Of a DNA stretch of 64,000 bases, positions 1 through 8,818 are shown piece after piece. Under the pieces are notes generated by a model. It was not told the origin of the DNA, made no database searches, and saw only the letters and a list, made by a program, of their open reading frames with translations. Positions within the stretch are counted from its first letter, which is position 1; every line of letters begins with the position of its first letter. The stretch covers positions 1-64,000 of the forward strand of contig CAUUHW010000011.1 of the NCBI GenBank assembly GCA_963545205.1, read 5' to 3'. The stretch is from CAUTYU01 sp963545205 (GTDB lineage: Bacteria > Desulfobacterota > Desulfovibrionia > Desulfovibrionales > Desulfomicrobiaceae). Position numbers and translations under genes: made by a program.

Positions 1-2
1 CA

Positions 3-1949
3 ACTCTGACTGATACGTTTAAGTATTCCGCGGTTGACGGTGAAGGTGATGCCACAGGTTCCACGCTGACGATTACGATTGAAGGCACCAATGATGGTCC
101 GGTTGCCACTGATAACAGCAATTATGTTATGGAAGACGGAGAGCTTATTGCGGAAGGTAATGTTATTACTGATGATGATGGTCAAGGAGTGGACAGCGAT
201 CCTGACGGTGATACCCTGAATGTAACCAATGTTGTTGGAGTGACTTCTGGAGATGCCGGAGCAGAGATTCAGGGGCAGTACGGTACAGTTACAATCAATG
301 CTGATGGTAGCTATGAGTACACGTTGAATAATGATCTTGATGCGGTGCAGAATCTGAATCAAAACGAGACTCTTCAGGATTCGTTTACATACACTGTTTC
401 TGACGGACATGGCGGCACAGATACAGCCAAGTTGGAGATCACGATTAAGGGCCAAAATGAACCTCAGCCCAAGCTGATCATTGAAAAAAACAATGATAAT
501 AGCTTAACTGGCGGGGACGCGGGAGATGTGCTGGCCGGTGATATGGGTGGAAGTGAGCACCAATCCTCTGTTGCCCCTGTTGATTACAAGTATGTACTCA
601 TGCTGGATGTCTCTGGAAGTATGGGGGGACATACTCATTCAGGTGCTACTCGTTTGGCTCATCTTAAGGAAGGGGTTCAGAAGATGCTGGAATCTTTTCA
701 GGAGCAGGTCAATGTGAATGGGGGAACTGTTACTGTTCATTTTACTCCTTTTGGTAGGCGGGTTCGCGATCAGAAAACTATAACAATAGAGCAAGGTGGG
801 AATATTGCTGAGGCATTGGACTATGTTAATGGTCTGAAACATTACGGGGGGACAAACTTTGAAGATGCCTTTATCAAGACAAAGGAATGGCTGGACAGTT
901 CTGAAAGCCAGAATTCTGGTGCTGACAAGGCGCATACCCATGCTGTGTTTATTACTGATGGTTCTCCAAATCATTATAATGACACATCCGGACGTATAAA
1001 GAGTGGTTCTTTGGAAGAATCAAAGGGACATCTTTTGGGAACATGGCCTGGTGATAATGTTAACGATGTACAGTCTGTTCTGGATCGGGTAGGTTTGTTT
1101 CGGGCAGTAGGCATTGAAATGGGTAACCAGGGAAGAAAGGTATTGGGAGAGATCGATCCATCAGGAAATCCGATTAATCTTACCAATGCGGAACAGCTGG
1201 TGGATACTCTTGAAACAATTGCCAATGAAACTCTGAATCTGGTTGCTGTCGGGGCGGATGAGATCCATGGTGAAGGAGGCAATGACATCATTTTTGGTGA
1301 TGTTATGAACACTGATGCTCTTGCCGCGAAACATGGCATTACTGATTTGCCAAATGGAGCTGGAAAGGCTGTTTTTGAGCGGCTGGGCTGGACTGACGAG
1401 CAGATTATGGAATATGTTCGCAATCATCATGAGGCCATGGCAGAGGAAACTCTTGATTCGCAGAGCAACCACCGTCAGGGCGGTAATGATACCCTGTATG
1501 GCGGCGCTGGTGATGACATCATCTACGGCCAGGAAGGCAATGATGTCTTGTATGGCGGGGCTGGCAATGATATCCTGAACGGTGGTTCCGGCGATGATAC
1601 GTTTTTCGTGGGTGATGGTTATGACACGGTTATAACCGGTGAAGGCTCGGATACGGTCAAGATCGCGCCGGAAGCAATGGGTAATCCCGGTGAAACAGGA
1701 TTCAAATCCTATACGATTGGTGAAGACCATCTGGAAGTACGTAATGATTTGACATTACTGCAGGTTAATCATGAAGGAGATGCCGTAGAACTGCTTCTGG
1801 ATGCTGATAATGATGGAAAAGCGGATGTGCTTACCACGCTCAAGGGTGTTGAACAGGCTGATTTCACGGCCTTTGAGTCACAACTGGATTCTGTCACAGT
1901 GACGGATCATCTCCAGTATGTTATTGATTCCGGTCAGAATAATGGATAA
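3..1949 (+). CDS. C-terminal part of a giant LapA-type RTX adhesin (5' end outside window)
   Basis: The reading frame is open from base 3, so this is the tail of a larger gene and no start is visible here. Seen in order: VCBS/cadherin-like repeats (first ~105 codons after the internal Met at 129), a von Willebrand factor A domain whose MIDAS motif D-V-S-G-S begins at about base 606, then glycine/aspartate-rich RTX nonapeptides (GGNDTLYGG, GAGDDIIYG and similar) around 1480-1610, and a short C-terminal secretion region. This is the standard C-terminal plan of large calcium-binding surface adhesins exported by type I secretion. The genes that follow (LapB-, LapC- and LapG-like) make it the likely biofilm adhesin of a Lap-type locus. 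A comparable locus is known in Desulfovibrio vulgaris (around DVU1012-1020, from memory). The N-terminal retention module and LapG cleavage site cannot be seen. Confidence 0.9.
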   Translation, partial: TLTDTFKYSAVDGEGDATGSTLTITIEGTNDGPVATDNSNYVMEDGELIAEGNVITDDDGQGVDSDPDGDTLNVTNVVGVTSGDAGAEIQGQYGTVTINADGSYEYTLNNDLDAVQNLNQNETLQDSFTYTVSDGHGGTDTAKLEITIKGQNEPQPKLIIEKNNDNSLTGGDAGDVLAGDMGGSEHQSSVAPVDYKYVLMLDVSGSMGGHTHSGATRLAHLKEGVQKMLESFQEQVNVNGGTVTVHFTPFGRRVRDQKTITIEQGGNIAEALDYVNGLKHYGGTNFEDAFIKTKEWLDSSESQNSGADKAHTHAVFITDGSPNHYNDTSGRIKSGSLEESKGHLLGTWPGDNVNDVQSVLDRVGLFRAVGIEMGNQGRKVLGEIDPSGNPINLTNAEQLVDTLETIANETLNLVAVGADEIHGEGGNDIIFGDVMNTDALAAKHGITDLPNGAGKAVFERLGWTDEQIMEYVRNHHEAMAEETLDSQSNHRQGGNDTLYGGAGDDIIYGQEGNDVLYGGAGNDILNGGSGDDTFFVGDGYDTVITGEGSDTVKIAPEAMGNPGETGFKSYTIGEDHLEVRNDLTLLQVNHEGDAVELLLDADNDGKADVLTTLKGVEQADFTAFESQLDSVTVTDHLQYVIDSGQNNG

Positions 1950-1968
1950 CTGCTGCTGATAATAGATA

Positions 1969-2004
1969 AAAGCCTGCTTCTCTGATGAGGAGCAGGCTTT
2001 TTTT
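1969..2004 (+). terminator. Rho-independent terminator after the adhesin gene
   Basis: A GC-rich inverted repeat (AAGCCTGCTTC / GAGCAGGCTT around a short loop) is followed directly by a run of T, 20 bases past the adhesin stop. It separates the adhesin transcript from the secretion genes. Confidence 0.85.
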
Positions 2005-2140
2005 GTGGACAGTTTTCTGTATGCTTTTTGTCTTCTGATTGCTTCTGAGGTGTTTTTTGTACAGAAAACGGGAAATTGTTGCTTGTCAGGAATAGATTCC
2101 CTGCGTATTGTGCCGGAGTATAGAAGAAGAGGAGAGCAAC

Positions 2141-4597
2141 ATGGTTGCAGTGAAAGAAGAAAATGGAGCCCCTGTCCGGCCCGCAAAAGTGAGCGCAAAG
2201 CCCAGGTCAAGGGAAGCCGTGGCCCGGGTAGGAACAGTATTGTCTCCGGGACGCAAGGAGGTTGTTGCGGGCCGCTCCCAAAAAAAATCAACTCCCAGAA
2301 CGGATATTGGCCCGATTTTCAGCGGGCAAGAGACGGTTCAGAAAGTGGCAGCTACGCGGCCTGTTGCGCCTGCTCAGCCGAGGATACAGCAACCTGCTCC
2401 GGCTGTGGAATCGGAGGATAAAATTTCCATACCCAAAATGGTTGAGGAAGAAAGAGAAGAACGATTAACTCCTCAGGATATTGACTATCAATCGCCCCTT
2501 GTTATCTGTCTTTCCATTATTAGCCGTCTGGCCGGCAGTCCTGTGTCGGCCGCGACTTTGAAAGCGGGCCTGCCCCGTACCGACAATACCGTGACGGCCG
2601 CGTCTCTGGTGCGGGCAGCAGAGCGTATTGGTTTTATTGCCAAGACCGTTCATCGTCAGAAAGTCGTGAATATTTCCGAGCTGGTCATGCCCTGTATCTT
2701 GCTGTTGCGGGGCGGCAATGCCTGTGTTTTGCAGGAAATTATCGGCAACAAGGTCAGGATCATTGTTCCCGGGTACGGCATGAAGACCATTGAACAGCCG
2801 CTTGAAGTGCTTGAAAAAGAATATACCGGGTACGCCATTTTATGCCGCAAGCAGGTGCAGCTCGACAAGCGTATCCGGGATATGAAGCTGCTTAAAAGCA
2901 AGCGGTGGTTTTGGGGCGTTCTTTTCAGTTTCTGGCCTATTTACCGGCATGTATTTTTGGCCAGTATCATGATCAACCTGATCGTTATTGCCTCTCCACT
3001 TTTTGTGATGAATGTCTATGACCGGGTTGTGCCTAATAACGCCTTTGAAACACTGTGGGCCTTGGCCGTGGGAATCGGGATTGCCTATCTTTTTGATTTT
3101 TTACTCAAAAATTTACGGGGCTATTTTGTTGACGTGGCCGGACGAAATGCGGACGTGCTGATTGGCAGTCGGCTTTTGCAGCATTTAATGTCCGCCCGTC
3201 TTGATTACATGCCGGAATCGGCCGGAGCAATTGCCAACAATGTGCGGGAGTTCGATTCCCTGCGGGAATTTTTTAGCTCCAGCTCTCTTATCGCCCTTCT
3301 GGATCTGCCCTTTTTGCTGCTTTTTCTGGTCACGGTGTATTATATTGGCGGTGTCGTGATTTGGTCCATGCTGGTTGCGGTGCCGCTTGTGCTGTGCGTG
3401 GGCTATATTTTGCAGTTTCCCTTTCAGCATGTTGTTGCCAACCATTACAAGGAAACAACCCAGAAAAACGCCCTGCTTTTTGAAATCGTTCAGGGCCTTG
3501 AAACCATAAAAACAAGCATGGCTGAGGGCCGGATGCAGGCACGGTGGGAAAATATTGTCGGCCGTTCCTCAATGTCCAACAGTCGGGCCAAAACCCTGGC
3601 CAATATTTCAGTGACCTTTTCCGTGCTTGTTTCCCAGCTTGTCAGTGTGTGCGTTATTATTACCGGGGTATATCTTATTGCTGATGGAGAGTTGACTATG
3701 GGCGGCCTGATCGCCTGTAATATTCTGGCCGGCAGAGCAATGGCTCCACTAAGCGCCGTGGCCGGCCTGCTTTCCCGCCTGCAGCAATCCCGTATTGCGC
3801 TCAATGCCCTGAATATGTTGATGGAGCTGCCAAGTGAGCGCCCGGACGATAAAGAGACGTTTTATTATGGAGATTGTGACGGTTCTCTCAGGCTTGAGAA
3901 TGTGTCGTTCAGTTATCCCGGAACTGAACGGGCTGTTTTGAGTGATGTGAATCTGATGCTGCGGCCGGGTGAAAAAATCGGCATTATTGGCCGTACCGGA
4001 GCCGGCAAAACGAGCTTGGGCAAATTATGTGTTGGCCTGTATCAGCCGACCAAAGGGGCTGTGAAAGTGGGCGGTATTGATCTGCGGCAGATGGATGTGG
4101 CCAATGTCCGGCGCAGTATCGGCTATATAGGACAAGATCCGCTGCTGTTTTATGGTTCCCTGCGGGACAATATTGCTTTTGGCCTGCCGGAAGCTGATGA
4201 CCTGGCCATCAAGCGGGCAGCGGAGATTGCCGGAGTCGATGAATTTGTAAAAGAGCACCCTGCCGGGTACGGTATGAAAGTCGGAGAAAGAGGATCTTCC
4301 CTTTCCGGCGGGCAACGACAGGCTGTTTCCATTGCCCGCGCCCTGCTTGCTGATCCAAAGGTGCTGATTATGGACGAACCTTCAAGCAACATGGATAATC
4401 AGTCGGAGCTTAACCTGAAACAACGTCTTGCTCCCTATATTGAAGACAAGACAGTTATTTTTGTCACCCATCGCTATTCAATGCTTGATCTTGTGGACCG
4501 GATTTTAATCATGAGCCGGGGACGTATCGTTGTGGACGGACCAAAAGACCAGGTTTTCGCTGGACTGCAGTCCGGCAAAATCAGGATACCCGCGTGA
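2141..4597 (+). CDS. Type I secretion ABC transporter, LapB-like (C39-like domain, permease, ATPase)
   Basis: Inner-membrane ATPase/permease that would export the adhesin encoded just upstream. ATG at 2141 is chosen because GGAGAG lies just before it; the frame is open further upstream. 818 aa. Residues 1-115 form a basic, Pro/Ala/Lys-rich, low-complexity extension. A C39-peptidase-like domain follows (about 118-240) without a clear catalytic Cys-His arrangement, as in LapB/HlyB transporters that bind but do not cut the substrate. The membrane domain spans roughly 270-550. The ATPase domain has Walker A GRTGAGKTS (~617), signature LSGGQRQ (~720), Walker B VLIMDEP (~741) and the H-loop VTHR (~776). 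The HlyD-family gene starts 7 bases after the stop, so the two are co-transcribed. Confidence 0.93.
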   Translation: MVAVKEENGAPVRPAKVSAKPRSREAVARVGTVLSPGRKEVVAGRSQKKSTPRTDIGPIFSGQETVQKVAATRPVAPAQPRIQQPAPAVESEDKISIPKMVEEEREERLTPQDIDYQSPLVICLSIISRLAGSPVSAATLKAGLPRTDNTVTAASLVRAAERIGFIAKTVHRQKVVNISELVMPCILLLRGGNACVLQEIIGNKVRIIVPGYGMKTIEQPLEVLEKEYTGYAILCRKQVQLDKRIRDMKLLKSKRWFWGVLFSFWPIYRHVFLASIMINLIVIASPLFVMNVYDRVVPNNAFETLWALAVGIGIAYLFDFLLKNLRGYFVDVAGRNADVLIGSRLLQHLMSARLDYMPESAGAIANNVREFDSLREFFSSSSLIALLDLPFLLLFLVTVYYIGGVVIWSMLVAVPLVLCVGYILQFPFQHVVANHYKETTQKNALLFEIVQGLETIKTSMAEGRMQARWENIVGRSSMSNSRAKTLANISVTFSVLVSQLVSVCVIITGVYLIADGELTMGGLIACNILAGRAMAPLSAVAGLLSRLQQSRIALNALNMLMELPSERPDDKETFYYGDCDGSLRLENVSFSYPGTERAVLSDVNLMLRPGEKIGIIGRTGAGKTSLGKLCVGLYQPTKGAVKVGGIDLRQMDVANVRRSIGYIGQDPLLFYGSLRDNIAFGLPEADDLAIKRAAEIAGVDEFVKEHPAGYGMKVGERGSSLSGGQRQAVSIARALLADPKVLIMDEPSSNMDNQSELNLKQRLAPYIEDKTVIFVTHRYSMLDLVDRILIMSRGRIVVDGPKDQVFAGLQSGKIRIPA

Positions 4598-4604
4598 GGT
4601 GGCC

Positions 4605-5936
4605 ATGAGTAAACATACTGATTTTGAAAGAGATGTCTTGCTCTATATGTCCGAGGTTGACCAAGCCCTTTACGGACGGGGACGAAAAGCCGCGTATATT
4701 GTGTCAGGTTCTGTTTTTTTTATGCTGATCGGTTTTCTTGTCTGGGCTAATTTTGCCCTGCTGGATGAAGTGACCCGTGGTTTTGGCAAGGTTATCCCAT
4801 CGCAGCGGGTGCAGGAAATTCAAAACCTTGAGGGTGGTATCCTGAATGAAATTTTTGTTATTGAGGGCCAGCGGGTCCGAAAAGGGAGCTTGCTCTGCCG
4901 GTTAAGCAATGAGCAGGCCGCCAGCTTTTATCGGGACGCGGCATCAAAGGCGCAGGAGTTGAAGGTTGAGATTGTCCGCCTGCTGGCGGAAGTTGACGGA
5001 GTTGCCCCCAGTTTTGACAAGGAATTACAGGAAAAGTCACCACAGCTTGTAAAACACCAGGAGCGTATTTACCGGGCCCGTCAACAGCAGTTTGCAATTG
5101 AACTGGAACTGCTGACCAATGAACATGAGCAGAAGAAGCAGGAAATCAGCGAGATGGAAAGCCGGCTCCGGCAGTTACGAAATAGCCTGAAAATCGCCCA
5201 GCGCCAGCGTGATATTGCCAAGCCTCTGGTTGCCAAACAGATCCATTCCGAGCTGGATTATCTGACATTGGAGCAGAAAGTCGCCCAGTTAAAAGGTGAC
5301 GTGGAAAATCTGGCTTTGGGAATCCCGCGGGCTGAATCAGCCGCGGCCGTGGCCTATGGGCGTATCAAACAGCGCGAGAGTGAATTTAAGAACCAGGCTC
5401 TTAAAGAATTAAATGAACACCGCCAGGAGCTTGCTTCAATCAAGGAACGTTTGGCTGCCGGTGGAGACCGGGTGACACGTACCGATATCCGTTCGCCTGT
5501 AGACGGTATTGTAAAGCATATTCTTATCAACACCGTGGGCGGCGTTGTTCAGCCCGGTCAGTCGATTATGGAAGTTGTTCCGCTTGACAGCACCGTGCTG
5601 GTTGAAGCCAAGATCAAACCCGCGGATATCGCTTTTGTGCATCCGACCCAAAAAGGCGTGGTCAAAATAACAGCGTATGATTTTGCCATTTATGGAGGGC
5701 TTGATGGCAGGGTTGAACATATCAGTGCCGATACCATTATTGATGAACGGGGAGACAGTTATTATCTGGTAAAGGTGAGAACCAATGAGAACGCCTTGAA
5801 GTACCAAGGCGAGCTACTGCCGATTCTGCCCGGTATGACTGCCCAGGTTGATCTGCTGGCCGGAAAAAAATCAGTACTGGATTATCTGTTAAAACCTATT
5901 TTGAAGGCCAAGCAAAACGCGTTGCGGGAACGCTAG
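4605..5936 (+). CDS. Type I secretion membrane fusion protein, HlyD/LapC family
   Basis: Periplasmic adaptor linking the ABC transporter to TolC. ATG at 4605 has GAGGTGG just ahead of it; upstream in-frame codons overlap the transporter gene and are unlikely to be used. 443 aa: cytoplasmic N-terminus, one membrane segment (about residues 29-50), a split biotinyl-lipoyl domain (VIPSQRVQEIQNLEGGI near 70 and IRSPVDGIVKHI near 305), a long coiled-coil hairpin between them, and the beta-barrel/C-terminal HlyD signature region with LPGMTAQVDLLAG. Adjacent to its transporter and 6 bases upstream of the LapG-type gene. Family assignment is secure; pairing with the upstream adhesin is from position. 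Confidence 0.93.
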   Translation: MSKHTDFERDVLLYMSEVDQALYGRGRKAAYIVSGSVFFMLIGFLVWANFALLDEVTRGFGKVIPSQRVQEIQNLEGGILNEIFVIEGQRVRKGSLLCRLSNEQAASFYRDAASKAQELKVEIVRLLAEVDGVAPSFDKELQEKSPQLVKHQERIYRARQQQFAIELELLTNEHEQKKQEISEMESRLRQLRNSLKIAQRQRDIAKPLVAKQIHSELDYLTLEQKVAQLKGDVENLALGIPRAESAAAVAYGRIKQRESEFKNQALKELNEHRQELASIKERLAAGGDRVTRTDIRSPVDGIVKHILINTVGGVVQPGQSIMEVVPLDSTVLVEAKIKPADIAFVHPTQKGVVKITAYDFAIYGGLDGRVEHISADTIIDERGDSYYLVKVRTNENALKYQGELLPILPGMTAQVDLLAGKKSVLDYLLKPILKAKQNALRER

Positions 5937-5942
5937 GGTGTC

Positions 5943-6605
5943 ATGGACGGGTGCGTCAAACTTTTTTGTTTGAGTTTGTTGCTTTTTGTGGGGGGGGGGC
6001 TGTCGTGTGGAAGCGTACAGGCCGCGACTACAAAGAAAATTCAGCCTCTGTTCGGCACGCTTGAATTTAAGGGAACGCTGGAAAAACTACCCAAATGGAA
6101 CGGGGTGTTGAGGCGGATGCGGACGTGGAAAGGCTATTTTCAGGACAAGGAAACTGCTGCCCTGCCTGCCAAGGCGGGTTGGCTTAAACTCAAAAAAGAG
6201 ATCTATGGTTTACCGCTGCTCCAGCAGTTGACTAGGGTGAACCGTTTTTTTAACCGCTGGCCGTATCGTCAGGATTTGACCAATTACGGAATACAGGATT
6301 ATTGGGCTACTCCGGCAGAGTTTTTGCAAAAGTCAGGTGATTGTGAGGACTACGCTATTGCCAAGTTTTACGCCATCAAGGAGTTGGGCTTGGCAGACGG
6401 CAATATGCGTGTTGTGGCGATTCGGGATACGATTCGCAATATAGGGCACGCTGTTCTGGTTGTTTATGTCGGCGAGACTGTCTATGTTCTGGATAATCAG
6501 ACCAATATGTTGCTGCCGCAAAGCAAATATCTCCACTATGTTCCGCAATATTCAGTCAATGAACAGTACCGGTGGATGCATATTCCGCGACAACAGGAGA
6601 AGTAG
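5943..6605 (+). CDS. lapG: LapG-type periplasmic transglutaminase-like cysteine protease
   Basis: Member of the bacterial transglutaminase-like cysteine proteinase family. In Pseudomonas LapG cuts the adhesin N-terminus and releases cells from a biofilm. 220 aa with an N-terminal hydrophobic signal segment. The Cys-His-Asp triad is visible: C134 in GDCEDYA, H169 in GHAVLV and D184 in VLDNQTN. It sits between the secretion adaptor and the sensor gene, as expected of a Lap operon. An uninterrupted run of ten G (5990-5999) lies inside the signal-peptide codons; gain or loss of one G would shift the frame before the catalytic domain. Function is inferred from family and context, since the adhesin cleavage site is outside the window. 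Confidence 0.88.
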   Translation: MDGCVKLFCLSLLLFVGGGLSCGSVQAATTKKIQPLFGTLEFKGTLEKLPKWNGVLRRMRTWKGYFQDKETAALPAKAGWLKLKKEIYGLPLLQQLTRVNRFFNRWPYRQDLTNYGIQDYWATPAEFLQKSGDCEDYAIAKFYAIKELGLADGNMRVVAIRDTIRNIGHAVLVVYVGETVYVLDNQTNMLLPQSKYLHYVPQYSVNEQYRWMHIPRQQEK

Positions 6606-6640
6606 AAGAATTTTTATGAGCAAATAAGAACGGAGAAGAC

Positions 6641-8707
6641 ATGAAATCACATTTTACGCAAAAGGTGAATGACGCGCGAACGGCAAAAAGCAGACAACGG
6701 CTTAAATTTGGCGTGCTGGGCTTTTTTGTGCTTGCTCTGATAGCAGGCAGCTTTTTGCTTGCCAGCCATTTCACAGCGAAAAAAAATGATGAACTTGTAG
6801 AGAATGTCAAGCATCGCCTTGAGCTTGTTGCCCAGGGACGGGCAGATGTTTTTGGTACTTGGCTGACAGATCTTACCCACCGGGGCGACCGGCTGATCAA
6901 GTCTGATCTTTTTCGGCTGTACGCATCAGAGGTTGGGAGCATCAGAGGTGATCTGGCACCGCTGTTCGGAGCCTCTGCTGTGGCCAAAGAGGAAGGGGGC
7001 AATGAACTTGCCGCTCAACTGCCCATGATGCAAAATATCATGCGGGAGTTTTGTTCTTATTCCGGTTTTCTTTCCGCCCGGATCCTAAATGGAAGCGGTG
7101 TGGCCTATCTGGCCACGGACGGTTATCTGCCGCCCATGAAACCTGAAGCATTGACCTTGTCGCGGCAGGCTTTCAATTCGGGGAGTCCGGTTTTTTCCGC
7201 CTTGTATTTAAGTGAGTATGGCCTGCTGCTGGACATTTACGTACCTATTTATCCACCAGAAGGAGGGAGTGGAGAAAAACCCGTGAGCGTGCTGATGATG
7301 ACTGCTCAGGTGTCAGGAAAAATTACCGAACAGCTTTCCAACTCCGTTCTGTCCGCCAAGGGGGAAAAAACCAGGCTCATGCAGCAAGCGGCTGGCGGGT
7401 TGCAGGAAATTATGCCTTGGACGCAGGAGGGGTTTGCCCCTGTTACCAGCAAGATTGATTTTACCAGCAAGGGCAAGATTGATTTTGCCGTCCGTTCCAG
7501 CCTAGCGAACGACCGGCAGCGCGTATATTCACTGGGGGTCGGGCTGGCCGGTTCCAGCTGGTGGATTGTGCAGGAAATGGATTTTGCCACGGCCAATGCC
7601 CCGATAGAGACTTATGCCCGAACAGTGTATATTTTGACCGGATTTGTGCTGTTGATCATTTTACTGGCCACTGTGTTGGTCTGGTGGGTGCAGGCCGGAA
7701 TTAACAGTCAGCGTTCGGCGGATCGGTTCAAGGCTCTGGCCGAACAGATTGACGAACAAAAGCGGTTTATTGATTCTGTTAATTCGACCATGAAGGAATT
7801 TATCACCTTAAAAGATCTTGACGGCAAATATATTTATGCCAATGAGGCGTTGGCCGAAGCTGTGGGCCGAACCAAGGAAGAAATTATCGGCATGGACATG
7901 GAAGCCATTTTGGGCTTTGATACTGCCAAGCGCTTGGGAATATCGGATAAAAATGTCATTGAACGCCAGGAGCAGGTTTTTATTAACGAAGCTATTTACC
8001 TGCAATCCAAGCTGCATCAATTTCAGATTTCCAAGTCGCCTTGGCTGGACAGTCAGGGTGTGTGCCGGGGCGTGCTTGAGGTGTACCGTGATGTTTCCGA
8101 ATTCGTGGCGGCGCAGGAAAAGCATCGGCGGCTTATTCAGCGGGCAATGGAAGCCCTTGGCTCAACCATTGAGGCCGCTGATCCGTATCTTGGCGGGCAC
8201 ACAAAATTGATGGCCGCCCTGACAGTCGAGGTCGGAAAGACTCTGAATTTGCCGGAAGCCGAAATTGTTGAACTGGAAACAGCAGCCAACCTGTCCCAGA
8301 TTGGAAAGATGTTTGTGCCCAGAGAAATTCTGACCAAACCGGAGAAATTGAGCGCGGAAGAAAAAGAGGTTATGGAAACGCATGTGGAATACGCGTACCG
8401 CATGTTAAAAAACATTGATATTGACGAAAATGTGCTGCGGGCTATTTACCAGATGAACGAACGCCTGGACGGAAGCGGTTATCCGCAACGGCTCATTGGT
8501 GAGCAGATAAAACTGTCGGCCCGGATACTCTCGGTGCTCAATGTTTTTTGCGCCATGGTCCGGCCACGTTCACACCGTGGGGCCATGGAGGAAGAACGGG
8601 CGCTGGCAATACTGAAAGAGGGACAACATCAGTTCGATCAGACGGTTGTTGACGGATTGGCGCGTGTTTTGAAAACTCCTATTGGTGAACGGATTTTACG
8701 TGGCTGA
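6641..8707 (+). CDS. Membrane sensor with periplasmic domain, PAS and degenerate HD-GYP domain (LapD-position protein)
   Basis: 688 aa. A membrane helix at about 22-45, a periplasmic sensor domain (about 46-322), a second helix (about 325-350), a PAS domain (about 370-490) and an HD-GYP-like output (about 495-688). The HD-GYP fold is recognisable (GK at 555-556, H580, DGSGYP at 610-615), but the usual His-Asp pair before I-G-K reads Ser-Gln (552-553), the His-His before E-x-x-D-G reads Met-Asn (605-606), and the Asp of the VFDAL-type motif is Cys. Metal-dependent phosphodiesterase activity is therefore unlikely. In Pseudomonas the same position is held by LapD, a degenerate GGDEF-EAL c-di-GMP receptor that sequesters LapG. 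I infer an analogous receptor role. ATG at 6641 follows a GGAGA ribosome site. Confidence 0.8.
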   Translation: MKSHFTQKVNDARTAKSRQRLKFGVLGFFVLALIAGSFLLASHFTAKKNDELVENVKHRLELVAQGRADVFGTWLTDLTHRGDRLIKSDLFRLYASEVGSIRGDLAPLFGASAVAKEEGGNELAAQLPMMQNIMREFCSYSGFLSARILNGSGVAYLATDGYLPPMKPEALTLSRQAFNSGSPVFSALYLSEYGLLLDIYVPIYPPEGGSGEKPVSVLMMTAQVSGKITEQLSNSVLSAKGEKTRLMQQAAGGLQEIMPWTQEGFAPVTSKIDFTSKGKIDFAVRSSLANDRQRVYSLGVGLAGSSWWIVQEMDFATANAPIETYARTVYILTGFVLLIILLATVLVWWVQAGINSQRSADRFKALAEQIDEQKRFIDSVNSTMKEFITLKDLDGKYIYANEALAEAVGRTKEEIIGMDMEAILGFDTAKRLGISDKNVIERQEQVFINEAIYLQSKLHQFQISKSPWLDSQGVCRGVLEVYRDVSEFVAAQEKHRRLIQRAMEALGSTIEAADPYLGGHTKLMAALTVEVGKTLNLPEAEIVELETAANLSQIGKMFVPREILTKPEKLSAEEKEVMETHVEYAYRMLKNIDIDENVLRAIYQMNERLDGSGYPQRLIGEQIKLSARILSVLNVFCAMVRPRSHRGAMEEERALAILKEGQHQFDQTVVDGLARVLKTPIGERILRG

Positions 8708-8818
8708 GTTGTATGTTTTTTGAAGCCAGATTTTATTTATGAATGGAAAAGGCTTGCTTTATGGTTCTGTAATAGGGTAAGGGTTGCAAAAAATGAAAGC
8801 TACTTTGGGGGGAGCTGT

